Source: Aurantimonas sp. 22II-16-19i (GTDB lineage Bacteria; Pseudomonadota; Alphaproteobacteria; Rhizobiales; Rhizobiaceae). Taken from it: a stretch of DNA of 51,206 nucleotides. Positions 38,171 to 45,667 of the stretch are shown here, in pieces; position 1 is the first letter of the stretch, and every line of letters begins with the position of its first letter. Both the position numbers and the translations under genes were made by a program. The notes under the pieces are model-generated. The model was given only the letters and a program-made list of their open reading frames with translations, was not told the origin of the DNA and did no database searches. The stretch is from assembly GCF_002088275.1 (NCBI RefSeq), contig NZ_AQQS01000042.1, positions 1-51,206 on the forward strand, given 5' to 3'.

Positions 38171-38991
38171 ACCGCTTCGAGCTGACCGTCTGGGGCGCGC
38201 GCGGCTCGATCCCCGCGCCGGCGGCGGCGAACCAGATCTTCGGCAGCGATACCAGCTGCGTGGAGCTGCGCTGCGGCGACAGGCTGATCTTCCTCGATGC
38301 CGGAACCGGCATCGTCACCGCCGGGCGCAAGCTCTACGAGGAGAAGGTCAGCGACTTCGACATCCTCTTCACCCATTGCCATCTCGACCACATCATGGGC
38401 CTGCCCTTCCTGATCCCGCTCTACAAGGATCACGTCTCGGCGCGGATCTTTGCCGGCCATTTCCTCGACGACACCACCTGCCAGGCGATGGTCGAGGGCT
38501 TCATGTGCCCGCCCTACTTCCCGGTGAAGCCGAAGCAGTTCGCGGCGAAGATCGACTATCGCGACTTTCGTCCGCCGCAGCCGCTCGATCTCGGCGACGG
38601 CATCGCGGTGAAGACCTTCCGGCTCGATCATCCGAACGGGGCGGTGGGGTACCGGGTGGAATATGACGGCCGGGCCGTCTGCTACATCACCGACACGGAG
38701 CACCAGCCGGGCACGATCGACCCGGCGCTGGTCGAATTCATCGCCGGGGCCGCGGTGATGATCTACGATTCCACCTATACGGACGAGGATTTCGAGCGCT
38801 TCGTCGGCTTCGGCCATTCGACCTGGCAGCAGGGGGTGCGCCTCTGCCGCGCGGCGAAGGTTCCGCAACTGCTCATCTACCACCACGACGTGTCGCGAAC
38901 CGACATGTGGCTGGAGGAACTGGCGGCCGAGGCGGCAGCCGAGTTTGCCGGCGCCCAGGTGGCGCGCACGGGGCTGACGATCGCGATCTGA
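38167..38991 (+). CDS. MBL-fold metallo-hydrolase
   Basis: A 274-residue metallo-beta-lactamase-fold enzyme. It starts WGARGSIPAP, then GSDTSCVELRCGDRLIFLDAGTGI, and the metal motif THCHLDH (69-75); further ligands are likely the His of LDHPNG, Asp of ITDTEH and His of YHHDVS. Proteins of this group are often beside or fused to signalling domains, and some MBL-fold enzymes are cyclic-nucleotide phosphodiesterases, so a role in degrading the messenger is a reasonable guess but not shown. The ATG overlaps the cNMP-binding gene stop (ATGA). Confidence 0.88.
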   Translation: MNRFELTVWGARGSIPAPAAANQIFGSDTSCVELRCGDRLIFLDAGTGIVTAGRKLYEEKVSDFDILFTHCHLDHIMGLPFLIPLYKDHVSARIFAGHFLDDTTCQAMVEGFMCPPYFPVKPKQFAAKIDYRDFRPPQPLDLGDGIAVKTFRLDHPNGAVGYRVEYDGRAVCYITDTEHQPGTIDPALVEFIAGAAVMIYDSTYTDEDFERFVGFGHSTWQQGVRLCRAAKVPQLLIYHHDVSRTDMWLEELAAEAAAEFAGAQVARTGLTIAI

Positions 38992-39098
38992 CCGGTCCGG
39001 GCGTCGGCAAAGTCCGCCTTGAAGTAGCCGGATGGGCATGCATCTCTCGGGGGACCGGTCCCCCGGGCCTTCCGAGGATCCTAGCGAAAGGGCCGCCC

Positions 39099-40328
39099 AT
39101 GGGGCTCGCCGACCAGGTCAACGAATGGCTCCTGAGCGAGGCGCTCGGCGAGCCGAAGCTCGAGCAGCTGTTCTACCGCCTCTGCATCAAGCTCCTGGGC
39201 ATCGGCGTGCCGATCTCCCGGGCGCGGCTGAACTGGCCGACGCTGCACCCGCTGTTCCGGGCCGAGATGATCTCCTGGGATCGCGAGGAGCGGGAGGCGA
39301 CGCTCGGCCACTTCAACCACCAGGATTCCAATACCGAGGCCTGGCAGGCCAGCCCGTTGCGCCACATGCTGGCGAACGACCTGAAGATCCTGCGCCGGCG
39401 CCTGACCGGGCCGGGCAAGCTCACCGACTTCAAGCTCCTCGAGGAGCTGTCGGCCGATGGCTTCAGCGACTATCTGGCGCTGCGCACCGAGTTCAAGCAG
39501 CCCGGCAAGGGGACCGAATTCCGCGGAACCGGCATCATCGTGATCTGGGCCTGTGATCGCGACAGCGGCTTCACCGAGGAGGATCTCTCCATCCTGCAGG
39601 AGATCCAGCGCAGCCTCGCCCTCGTCTGCAAGTCGATCATCCAGCAGCAGATCACCACCAACATCGTCGAGACCTATCTCGGCCGGGAGGCCGGCCGCAG
39701 CGTTTTGGAAGGCAACATCCGGCTCGGCGACGGGGCGACCACCAAGGCCCTCGTCTGGTATTCCGACCTGCGCGGTTCGACCCATCTGACCGCGACCCTT
39801 CCCAGCGACGACTTCCTCGCCCTTCTCAACGACTATTTCGAATGCGCCGCGCGCCCTGCGATCGCCGCCGGTGGCGAGGTGCTGGCCTTCATCGGCGACG
39901 CCGTCCTGATCGTCTTTCCGATGGAGACGCGGGCCGAGGGCGAGCAGCTGGCGGGGAAGGTGCTGCAGGCCGCCGCCGAATCCTTCGCCATGCGGGACGC
40001 CGTGAACGCCGTGCGGCGGGAACGCGGCGAGGCCGAGATCGCCTTCGGCATCGGCCTCAATGTCGGCAAGGTGGTGTTCGGCAACATCGGCGTGCCGGAG
40101 CGTCTCGCCTTCACCGTCATCGGCTCCAGCGTCACCGAGGTCGAGCGGATCGAGAAGCTGACCAAGACGCTGGGCGTCGCGGTGCTGGCCACCGCTCGCG
40201 TCGCCGAACTCCTGCCCGGCCGCTGGTCGTCGGTGGGAGCCCATGAGCTGGCCGGGGTGGACGCCAAGATGGAACTCTTCACCCCCCGCGGCAGCGACGA
40301 GGCCGCCCTGAGGGCCGCGGCGGAATAG
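39099..40328 (+). CDS. Soluble class III cyclase with atypical active site
   Basis: A 409-residue protein. The N-terminal 190 residues look like a GAF-type sensor (typical WPTLHPLFRAEMISWD and GIIVIWACDRDSGFTEEDL segments), followed by the cyclase domain (about 212-400). Metal residues Asp223 (WYSDLRGST) and Asp267 (FIGDAV) are present. The purine-specifying Lys is replaced by Ala263, and the Asn of the Asn-Arg transition-state pair is Thr346, while Arg350 and Thr339 are kept. It may have altered substrate choice or low activity. It follows the MBL gene by 107 nt on the same strand. The start ATG at 39099 lacks a strong Shine-Dalgarno. Confidence 0.85.
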   Translation: MGLADQVNEWLLSEALGEPKLEQLFYRLCIKLLGIGVPISRARLNWPTLHPLFRAEMISWDREEREATLGHFNHQDSNTEAWQASPLRHMLANDLKILRRRLTGPGKLTDFKLLEELSADGFSDYLALRTEFKQPGKGTEFRGTGIIVIWACDRDSGFTEEDLSILQEIQRSLALVCKSIIQQQITTNIVETYLGREAGRSVLEGNIRLGDGATTKALVWYSDLRGSTHLTATLPSDDFLALLNDYFECAARPAIAAGGEVLAFIGDAVLIVFPMETRAEGEQLAGKVLQAAAESFAMRDAVNAVRRERGEAEIAFGIGLNVGKVVFGNIGVPERLAFTVIGSSVTEVERIEKLTKTLGVAVLATARVAELLPGRWSSVGAHELAGVDAKMELFTPRGSDEAALRAAAE

Positions 40329-40402
40329 CCGCCCGGCCTTCGCCTTCGGGCAATCTTTCGACAGGACAGGGGACGACCGGCCGGCGACAGGCCGGGCGAA
40401 AC

Positions 40403-40426
40403 GGTCCCGACACGCTTGCCGGGACC
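40403..40426. terminator. Hairpin between convergent cyclase and phosphatase genes
   Basis: GGTCCCG (40403-40409) and CGGGACC (40420-40426) form a perfect 7-bp stem with a 10-nt loop. On the minus strand it is followed by GTTTCG and lies 14 nt past the phosphatase gene stop. It may serve as a terminator for both genes. Confidence 0.5.
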
Positions 40427-40440
40427 TGCAAACCCAGGCT

Positions 40441-40956
40441 TCAGAGGGTCAGCGGCAGCACGAAGGATCGGCCCGCAAAGGCGTCTTCGCCGCGCCCGAT
40501 CGCCCGGATCGCCGCGACCATCCGGCCGCCCCGCTGCAGCCGTTCGTCGGCGAGCGCGATCAGCCGGGGATTGGGCGTCGCCGAGGGCGAGCGGCGGCGA
40601 AGCTCGCGGGCGAGCGCCTCTTCGCCGAGATCGGGATTGATGGCGAGCGCCAGGATGTAGGCGGCCGCCGTCGAGCGGCTGATCCCCGCCCAGCAGTGGA
40701 TCGCCAGCGGCGTGTCGCGGCTCCAGCGGCTGCCGAATGCGATCATCTGGTCGAGATGGTCGCTGGAGGGGGCGGTGAAGCCCTCCATCGGTTCGGCGAT
40801 GTCGTTGAAGCCGAGGAACAGGTGGCGCGGCGCCTCGATCGTCGTCGGCCGCGCCACCGCCGTCTCGGCGTTGATCAGCGTGACGAGATCGAGCGCGCCA
40901 TGTTCGGCGACGGTCTTCGGCATATCGGCGAGGGAGGAGACGACGAGATAGCTCAT
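40441..40956 (-). CDS. Tyrosine/dual-specificity phosphatase-like protein
   Basis: A 171-residue protein with the cysteine phosphatase loop HCWAGISRS (His87, Cys88, Arg94), which fits the HCxxGxxR signature. Asp52 in GFNDIAEP could be the general acid. These small proteins are common in alphaproteobacteria next to YgfZ and HD genes; the substrate is unknown. The ATG at 40956 starts the conserved MSYLVVSSLAD sequence; longer upstream frames are low-complexity. It lies 58 nt downstream of the HD gene in a minus-strand operon. Confidence 0.82.
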   Translation of the reverse strand: MSYLVVSSLADMPKTVAEHGALDLVTLINAETAVARPTTIEAPRHLFLGFNDIAEPMEGFTAPSSDHLDQMIAFGSRWSRDTPLAIHCWAGISRSTAAAYILALAINPDLGEEALARELRRRSPSATPNPRLIALADERLQRGGRMVAAIRAIGRGEDAFAGRSFVLPLTL

Positions 40957-41014
40957 CGTCCCGCTATAGGTCGATCGGCCGCATCTGGCCAGAGCCGGGG
41001 CGGCGGCGGCGCGA

Positions 41015-41713
41015 TCACGACTTCGAGGCGGCGGGCGATCCCTGTGCGTCCGGCTGATCCGCGAGCCGGCAGGCGGGGCCGCGGGCGCCGGTGAGCTCGG
41101 CGTCGAGGGCGGCGAAGCGGGCGAGGAAGGCCGCCTCCATCTCGCGGGCCGGGCGCGGCGTGAACGCCTCCCTCTCGCAGGCGGCGTTTCCCGGCTCGCC
41201 GAAGAACTTCGCCGCTTCCCTCGCCGCAAAGCCGGCCAGCAGCGTCGCCTCGAAATAGGCCGAGATCCGGTCGGCGGCCTTGATCGCCTTCTCCACCGCG
41301 GGCGGCAGATGCCCCGGCAGGCCGAAGCGCAGATGGATCGCCGCCTGCAACCGCTTCTCGACCGCCTTGTAGTCGCCGCCCATCACCGCCTTGAACGGCG
41401 AGATCATGTCGCCGACGACGTATTCCGGCCCGTCATGGAGAAGCGCCGCCATGCGCCAGCGCGGGTCGGGCTCCTTCGCCGCCACGATTTCCTCGACGAT
41501 CAGCGAATGCTGCGCGACGGAAAAGGCGAAGTCGCCGCGGGTCTGGCCGTTCCAGCGGGCGACGCGGGCAAGGCCGTGGGCGATGTCGGATATCTCGACG
41601 TCCAGCGGCGAGGGATCGAGGAGGTCGAGCCGGCGCCCCGACAGCATGCGCTGCCAGACGCGCGGCGCGGCCTTGGCGCCCTTGCGCGAAGGCATCGGAC
41701 GTTGCTCGCTCAT
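41015..41713 (-). CDS. HD-domain phosphohydrolase (YfbR-like)
   Basis: A 232-residue HD-superfamily protein. The metal ligands are seen in VAQHSLIV, the His-Asp of ALLHDGPEYVVGD, and a later Asp in KAADRISAY. This set matches YfbR-type 5'-nucleotidases/HD hydrolases that act on deoxynucleoside monophosphates or similar substrates. Its ATG overlaps the ygfZ stop by four bases (ATGA), so they are coupled. Confidence 0.85.
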   Translation of the reverse strand: MSEQRPMPSRKGAKAAPRVWQRMLSGRRLDLLDPSPLDVEISDIAHGLARVARWNGQTRGDFAFSVAQHSLIVEEIVAAKEPDPRWRMAALLHDGPEYVVGDMISPFKAVMGGDYKAVEKRLQAAIHLRFGLPGHLPPAVEKAIKAADRISAYFEATLLAGFAAREAAKFFGEPGNAACEREAFTPRPAREMEAAFLARFAALDAELTGARGPACRLADQPDAQGSPAASKS

Positions 41714-42627
41714 GCCGAGTTGCCAGCCAGGTCGCCGGCCGTGTCCGCCTCGCCGTCGCGGCGCTCGGGCAGGGTGTAGCCGGCATAGGCGGGGATCGAC
41801 AGCGCCACCGGCACGCCGCCGGCGGTGATCGCCTCGCCGCTCGCCGCCGCATTCGCCAGCCGGTCGATCCGCACGATGGCGAGGCCGCGATCGTCCCTTG
41901 TCGACAGGATCTCGCCGACGACCTTGTCGCCCGCCCGGATCTCGATGCTCGTCGTGTTTTCGCTGTTGATCCCGTTCTCGCCGGCCTCACCCAGCGGCGC
42001 CGCGGCGCTCACCAGCATCAGCCGCCGCCGGGCGGTGCCGCGATGCTGCATCCGCGAGACGACCTCCTGGCCGACGAAGCAGCCCTTCCGGAACGACAGG
42101 CCGCCGGAATAATCCATCAGCACGTCGTGAGGAAACACCTCCGAGGGCGGATAGTCCGACCCGAGTTCGGCAACGCCCGAGGCGATCCGCAGCGTGCGAA
42201 ACTCCTCCGCCGGAGCCTCGCCGACGCCGGCGGGCGCATCGCCATAGGCCCGGAGCACCGGCTCGCCGGGAAAGCGGCGATCGGTCAGGCCGAGGACGCC
42301 GGCAGCGCCGCCATCCTCGCCCCAGACGGCGAAGACGGCCTCCTCGCTCGCCTCGATGGCGATCTTCAGCCGCAGCCGGTAGAGCGTCAGCCGCTTCTTC
42401 AGATCCGCCCGCAAGCCGGCGGGCGTGTCGAGCCGGAAGCCGTCCGGGAGCCGGCTGAGGAGAAACTCGAACATCACCTTGCCCTGCGGCGTCAGCAGGG
42501 CCGCCGGGCTCGCCGCATCGGCACTGACGGCGCCGACGTCGGCGGTGACCAGCCCTTGCAGGAATTCTTCGGTCTCGGCCCCGGTCAGATGCAGCGTGGC
42601 GCGATCGGGAAGGGGCGTGAAGGGCAT
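41710..42627 (-). CDS. ygfZ: Folate-binding YgfZ-family protein
   Basis: A 305-residue GcvT-fold protein that uses tetrahydrofolate and helps maintain iron-sulfur enzymes and some tRNA modification. The diagnostic motif KGCFVGQEVVSRMQHRG is present (about 185-201), and the N-terminal LTGAETEEFLQGLVTADV is typical of the family. The ATG at 42627 starts the family-like MPFTPLPDRATLHLTGAE; longer frames lack support. No strong ribosome-binding site is visible. It heads the ygfZ-HD-phosphatase unit. Confidence 0.92.
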   Translation of the reverse strand: MPFTPLPDRATLHLTGAETEEFLQGLVTADVGAVSADAASPAALLTPQGKVMFEFLLSRLPDGFRLDTPAGLRADLKKRLTLYRLRLKIAIEASEEAVFAVWGEDGGAAGVLGLTDRRFPGEPVLRAYGDAPAGVGEAPAEEFRTLRIASGVAELGSDYPPSEVFPHDVLMDYSGGLSFRKGCFVGQEVVSRMQHRGTARRRLMLVSAAAPLGEAGENGINSENTTSIEIRAGDKVVGEILSTRDDRGLAIVRIDRLANAAASGEAITAGGVPVALSIPAYAGYTLPERRDGEADTAGDLAGNSA

Positions 42628-42908
42628 GGGGGGAGCTCGTCTGTGGTCGAGTTGGCGCTGTCCTCGCCGGATTTCGCCGCGGAACAAGCCGTGCGGGCCG
42701 ACATGCTGAGTGGACGCGTCGCAATTACGTAAGACCATCAGCTGAACAGGACAAGCCGGTTGCGGGGGGCTGACTCGCCCCCGCCTCGTTCACACGATAG
42801 CTTTCTCCGCCGTCTCGAGTGGCGCCTTATCTGGTGAGTGACGCTTGGCGGCATCTTGCAGATGCGCAATTCTGCGCCAACTCCTGGCACCGAAAGGAGC
42901 CATGCGTC

Positions 42909-43424
42909 ATGAGCGAGCTCACCCCCGAGGAATATGCCGCCTTCCAGGAGATCGCGACCCGCGTCTTCGACATCGCGCGGGCCGGCGATGCCGGGGAACT
43001 GGCGCGTTATCTCGATGCCGGCATTCCGACCAATCTCACCAATGGCAAGGGCGACAGCCTGTTGATGCTGGCGAGCTATCACGGGCATCTGGAGGCCACT
43101 CGGCTCTTGCTGGAGCGCGGCGCCGATCCCGAGCGGCGCAACGATCGCGGCCAGACGCCGCTCCAGGGTGCCGCCTTCAAGGGCGAGATGGCGATCGCCC
43201 GGCTGCTTCTCGACCATGGCGCCGCCGTCGACGGAGCCGGCGAGGACGGGCGCACGGCGCTGATGATCGCCGCGATGTTCGACCGGGTGGAGATGATCGA
43301 CCTTCTCGTCGAGCGCGGCGCGGATGTCGGAGCGAGAGCCGCCGACGGGGGCACGGCGCTCGCCGCCGCCGAGACGATGGGGGCGCAAAGGGCCGCCGAC
43401 CACCTGGCCCGGCTGTCGGACTGA
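42909..43424 (+). CDS. Ankyrin-repeat protein
   Basis: A 171-residue protein made of about four ankyrin repeats (about 45-165), each with the G.TPL/LMLA..GH...A.LLL.RGA pattern, e.g. NDRGQTPLQGAAFKGEMAIARLLLDHGA. Ankyrin repeats bind other proteins. No signal peptide. The ATG at 42909 has AAAGGAG at about 42893-42899. It is divergent from ygfZ across 281 nt and converges with a small membrane-protein gene 12 nt away. Confidence 0.9.
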   Translation: MSELTPEEYAAFQEIATRVFDIARAGDAGELARYLDAGIPTNLTNGKGDSLLMLASYHGHLEATRLLLERGADPERRNDRGQTPLQGAAFKGEMAIARLLLDHGAAVDGAGEDGRTALMIAAMFDRVEMIDLLVERGADVGARAADGGTALAAAETMGAQRAADHLARLSD

Positions 43425-43436
43425 GCCGCTTCGCGG

Positions 43437-43664
43437 TCAGTCGCCGCCGCCGCCATCGCCGCCCCCGCCGCCATCGCTGGCCGAGCCGGCGTGACACGAA
43501 TCGTCCGAGCCGCCCAACCAGCCGGACAGGCCGCCGTCGCCGGCAGCCTCGCCGTCATCGGTGAAGCGGCGATCGCTTCTGGCGAACTTTGCGACAACCG
43601 TCGTCACGGCCAGGACGAGCAGGGCGCCCGGCGCGATCCAGAGCACGAGCTGCGTGGTCGACAT
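43437..43664 (-). CDS. Small membrane protein with Gly/Asp-rich tail
   Basis: A 75-residue protein with one N-terminal membrane helix (about 6-27, LVLWIAPGALLVLAVTTVVA), a short charged linker, and a tail of Gly, Ser and Asp ending in repeated GGGGGD-like units. Homologous function is unknown to me. GGAAGG lies upstream of the ATG at suitable spacing. The Gly-rich end may be flexible or bind metal through Asp/Cys/His (SCHAG). Confidence 0.6.
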   Translation of the reverse strand: MSTTQLVLWIAPGALLVLAVTTVVAKFARSDRRFTDDGEAAGDGGLSGWLGGSDDSCHAGSASDGGGGGDGGGGD

Positions 43665-43725
43665 TGGCTCTGCCTTCCATGGGTTGCATCATGCCCGCCT
43701 CTCGGATCAGGAGCCAGATCGAGAC

Positions 43726-44172
43726 TCACGACGCCGGGGCGGTCTCTCCGGGCACATCGGGCACCAGCGCCTCGAGATCGGGCCGCAGCACCACGCTCTC
43801 CTGCTCGTTCGGATCGGTCCGGGCGATCACCGCGACGACCGGCTCCGTGCCGGGATTATAGGGAAGATGCGGCACGCCGGCGGGGATGTAAAACAGGTCG
43901 CCCGCCGCGACCGTCGCGTGGTGCTCCAGCCTTTCGCCGTAATAGGTGCCGGAGACGCCGCTGATCACGTAGATCGCCGTCTCGTGGCTCTCGTGCAGAT
44001 GCGCCTTCGCCCGGCCGCCCGGCGGGATCGTCAGAAGGTGCATGCAGAGGCCGGTCGAACCGACCGTCTCCCTGGCTATCCCCTCGAAATAGCGGAATCC
44101 CTGCTTGCCGTCATAGGTCGAAGCAGGCCTTATGAGGGTGCATTCAGTGTGAGGGTTCGAGGATGCGTCCAT
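43726..44172 (-). CDS. Cupin-domain protein
   Basis: A 148-residue single-domain cupin. The metal site is seen in KAHLHESHETAIYVISG and GDLFYIPAGVPHLPYN, the two classic cupin motifs. Function could be dioxygenase, isomerase or sugar-binding. Its ATG at 44172 has GGGAG upstream and lies nine bases inside the divergent ABC gene start, so the two 5' ends overlap if both starts are right. Confidence 0.85.
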   Translation of the reverse strand: MDASSNPHTECTLIRPASTYDGKQGFRYFEGIARETVGSTGLCMHLLTIPPGGRAKAHLHESHETAIYVISGVSGTYYGERLEHHATVAAGDLFYIPAGVPHLPYNPGTEPVVAVIARTDPNEQESVVLRPDLEALVPDVPGETAPAS

Positions 44173-45029
44173 CGAAAAATCTCCCGTCGTCGGTGGGGGA
44201 AGACCATGCTTTCCCGCCCGGGGAAAATAGCGCGAAAGTGCTGGCGGGAACCAGTGCCCCGGTCATCGCGGCGCGCGGCCTCGACCTCGTCTTTGCGACG
44301 GCGGATGCTCCGGTCCATGCATTGAAGGACATCGACCTCACCGTCCATCGCGGCGAGTTCGTCTCGCTGATCGGCCCGTCGGGCTGCGGCAAGACCACGC
44401 TCCTGCGCGTCATCGCCGATCTCGAGCGGCCGACCGGCGGCACGATCGGCGTCAACGGCATGAGCCCCGACGAGGCCAGGCGCCGGCGCGCCTATGGCTA
44501 CGTGTTCCAGGCCGCCGCGCTCTATCCCTGGCGCAGCATCGAGAAGAACGTCGCCCTGCCGCTGGAGATCATGGGCGTCGAGCCGGCGGAGAGGGCGAGG
44601 CGGGTCGCCGACGGCCTCGATCTCGTCGGCCTCTCGGGCTTCGGCGGCAAGTTTCCCTGGCAGTTGTCCGGCGGCATGCAGCAGCGCGCCTCGATCGCCC
44701 GGGCGCTCTCCTTTGATCCGGACCTGTTGCTCATGGACGAGCCTTTCGGCGCCCTCGACGAGATCGTCCGCGATCATCTCAACGAGGAACTCCTGAAGCT
44801 CTGGGCGAAGACGAACAAGACGATCGTCTTCGTCACCCACTCGATCCCCGAGGCGGTGTTCCTGTCGACCCGCATCGTCGTCATGAGCCCGCGGCCGGGC
44901 CGCATCCACGAGATCATCGACTGCGACCTCGGCTCCGACCGGCCGCTCGACATCCGCGACACGCCGGAATTCCTGGCGATCGCCCACCGGGTGCGCGAGG
45001 GGCTCAGGGCCGGACACGGCTACGACTGA
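44163..45029 (+). CDS. ABC transporter ATP-binding protein, nitrate/sulfonate/taurine type
   Basis: A 288-residue ATPase with all motifs: Walker A GPSGCGKTT, Q loop VFQAAALYPWRS, signature LSGGMQQR, Walker B LLLMDEPFGALDE, and switch His in VTHSIPEAVF. EAVFLS and the FGALDE end place it in the SsuB/TauB/ThiZ-like group that imports sulfonates, nitrate, thiamine precursors or similar. No permease or binding protein is adjacent. The ATG at 44163 has GAGGG at 44151-44155; a shorter start near the AAPVIAARGL segment is possible and would remove the overlap with the cupin gene. Confidence 0.88.
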   Translation: MRPSKNLPSSVGEDHAFPPGENSAKVLAGTSAPVIAARGLDLVFATADAPVHALKDIDLTVHRGEFVSLIGPSGCGKTTLLRVIADLERPTGGTIGVNGMSPDEARRRRAYGYVFQAAALYPWRSIEKNVALPLEIMGVEPAERARRVADGLDLVGLSGFGGKFPWQLSGGMQQRASIARALSFDPDLLLMDEPFGALDEIVRDHLNEELLKLWAKTNKTIVFVTHSIPEAVFLSTRIVVMSPRPGRIHEIIDCDLGSDRPLDIRDTPEFLAIAHRVREGLRAGHGYD

Positions 45030-45667
45030 GCCAGCCCATCCGATAGCCGTCGGCAAAGGCACGCGCGCGATCACGGGAACGTGATAAGCCATCCGCACGA
45101 AGTGACGACCCGCCGGGTCGGGGATCATTATCCGGCACATGGACCAGCCCCCGGTGGGCGCATCGCACGGTCCCGACCGCTGACGTTCCGTCACTGGCCG
45201 CGATGACGGCCGGTCTCGTACGCGCCGATCCCGACAAGCAAGTGTCTGATCGCGAACACGTCAGGGATGGCGGTTCTCGGCCCGTTGCGGCCGGCGGAAA
45301 GGCTTAGCCGCAGCCGGCGCCGGAGCGTCACGCTGTTCCCTGGAAGAATTCCAGAATACCGCGGGCGTCGTTCGATGAGCGTCATGCCGGTTGCTGACGG
45401 GGACCAGATCTCGATTGGTCATCAACCCAGATAATAATGGCCATCATGAAAATTGTGGTTGCGGTGTGACATGCGTCACAGGGTTCGACGGCGTCCGGCG
45501 GACAGAGTGCAAGCGCGACGGCACCCCCTGTCCCGGCCTCCTCTCACGGCCACGCATCCGTCGCGAAACCCGGCGTTCGCCCATGGCGATCAGACGACGT
45601 GCGGCGCGAGCGCCTTTTCATCTTCACGGCGAAGCGAGGCTTCGCACCGGTCAAAGGATCATTCGTC
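45030..45667. other. Long intergenic region before the RTX genes
   Basis: 638 nt without a convincing gene. It holds an ATCACG-ggaa-CGTGAT palindrome at 45068-45083 just past the ABC gene, CTGGAA-gaa-TTCCAG at 45340-45354, an AT-richer stretch at about 45425-45455, the CRP-type site at 45465-45480, and the AAAGGA ribosome-binding site (45653-45658) of the first RTX gene. Confidence 0.5.
45465..45480. promoter_or_regulatory. CRP-type palindrome before the first RTX gene
   Basis: TGTGACATGCGTCACA is a perfect palindrome that fits TGTGA-N6-TCACA, the CRP consensus. It is centred about 196 bp before the ATG at 45668. Binding by a CRP/FNR-type regulator is inferred; an alphaproteobacterial regulator may prefer another sequence. 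Confidence 0.6.

Noticed and set aside
43438-43475. GCC-rich microsatellite
   Set aside because: It encodes the Gly tail of the small membrane protein, so it is treated as coding.
45340-45354. CTGGAA-gaa-TTCCAG palindrome as a regulator site
   Set aside because: Only six-base arms in a long gap and no known consensus match; recorded in the intergenic entry only.
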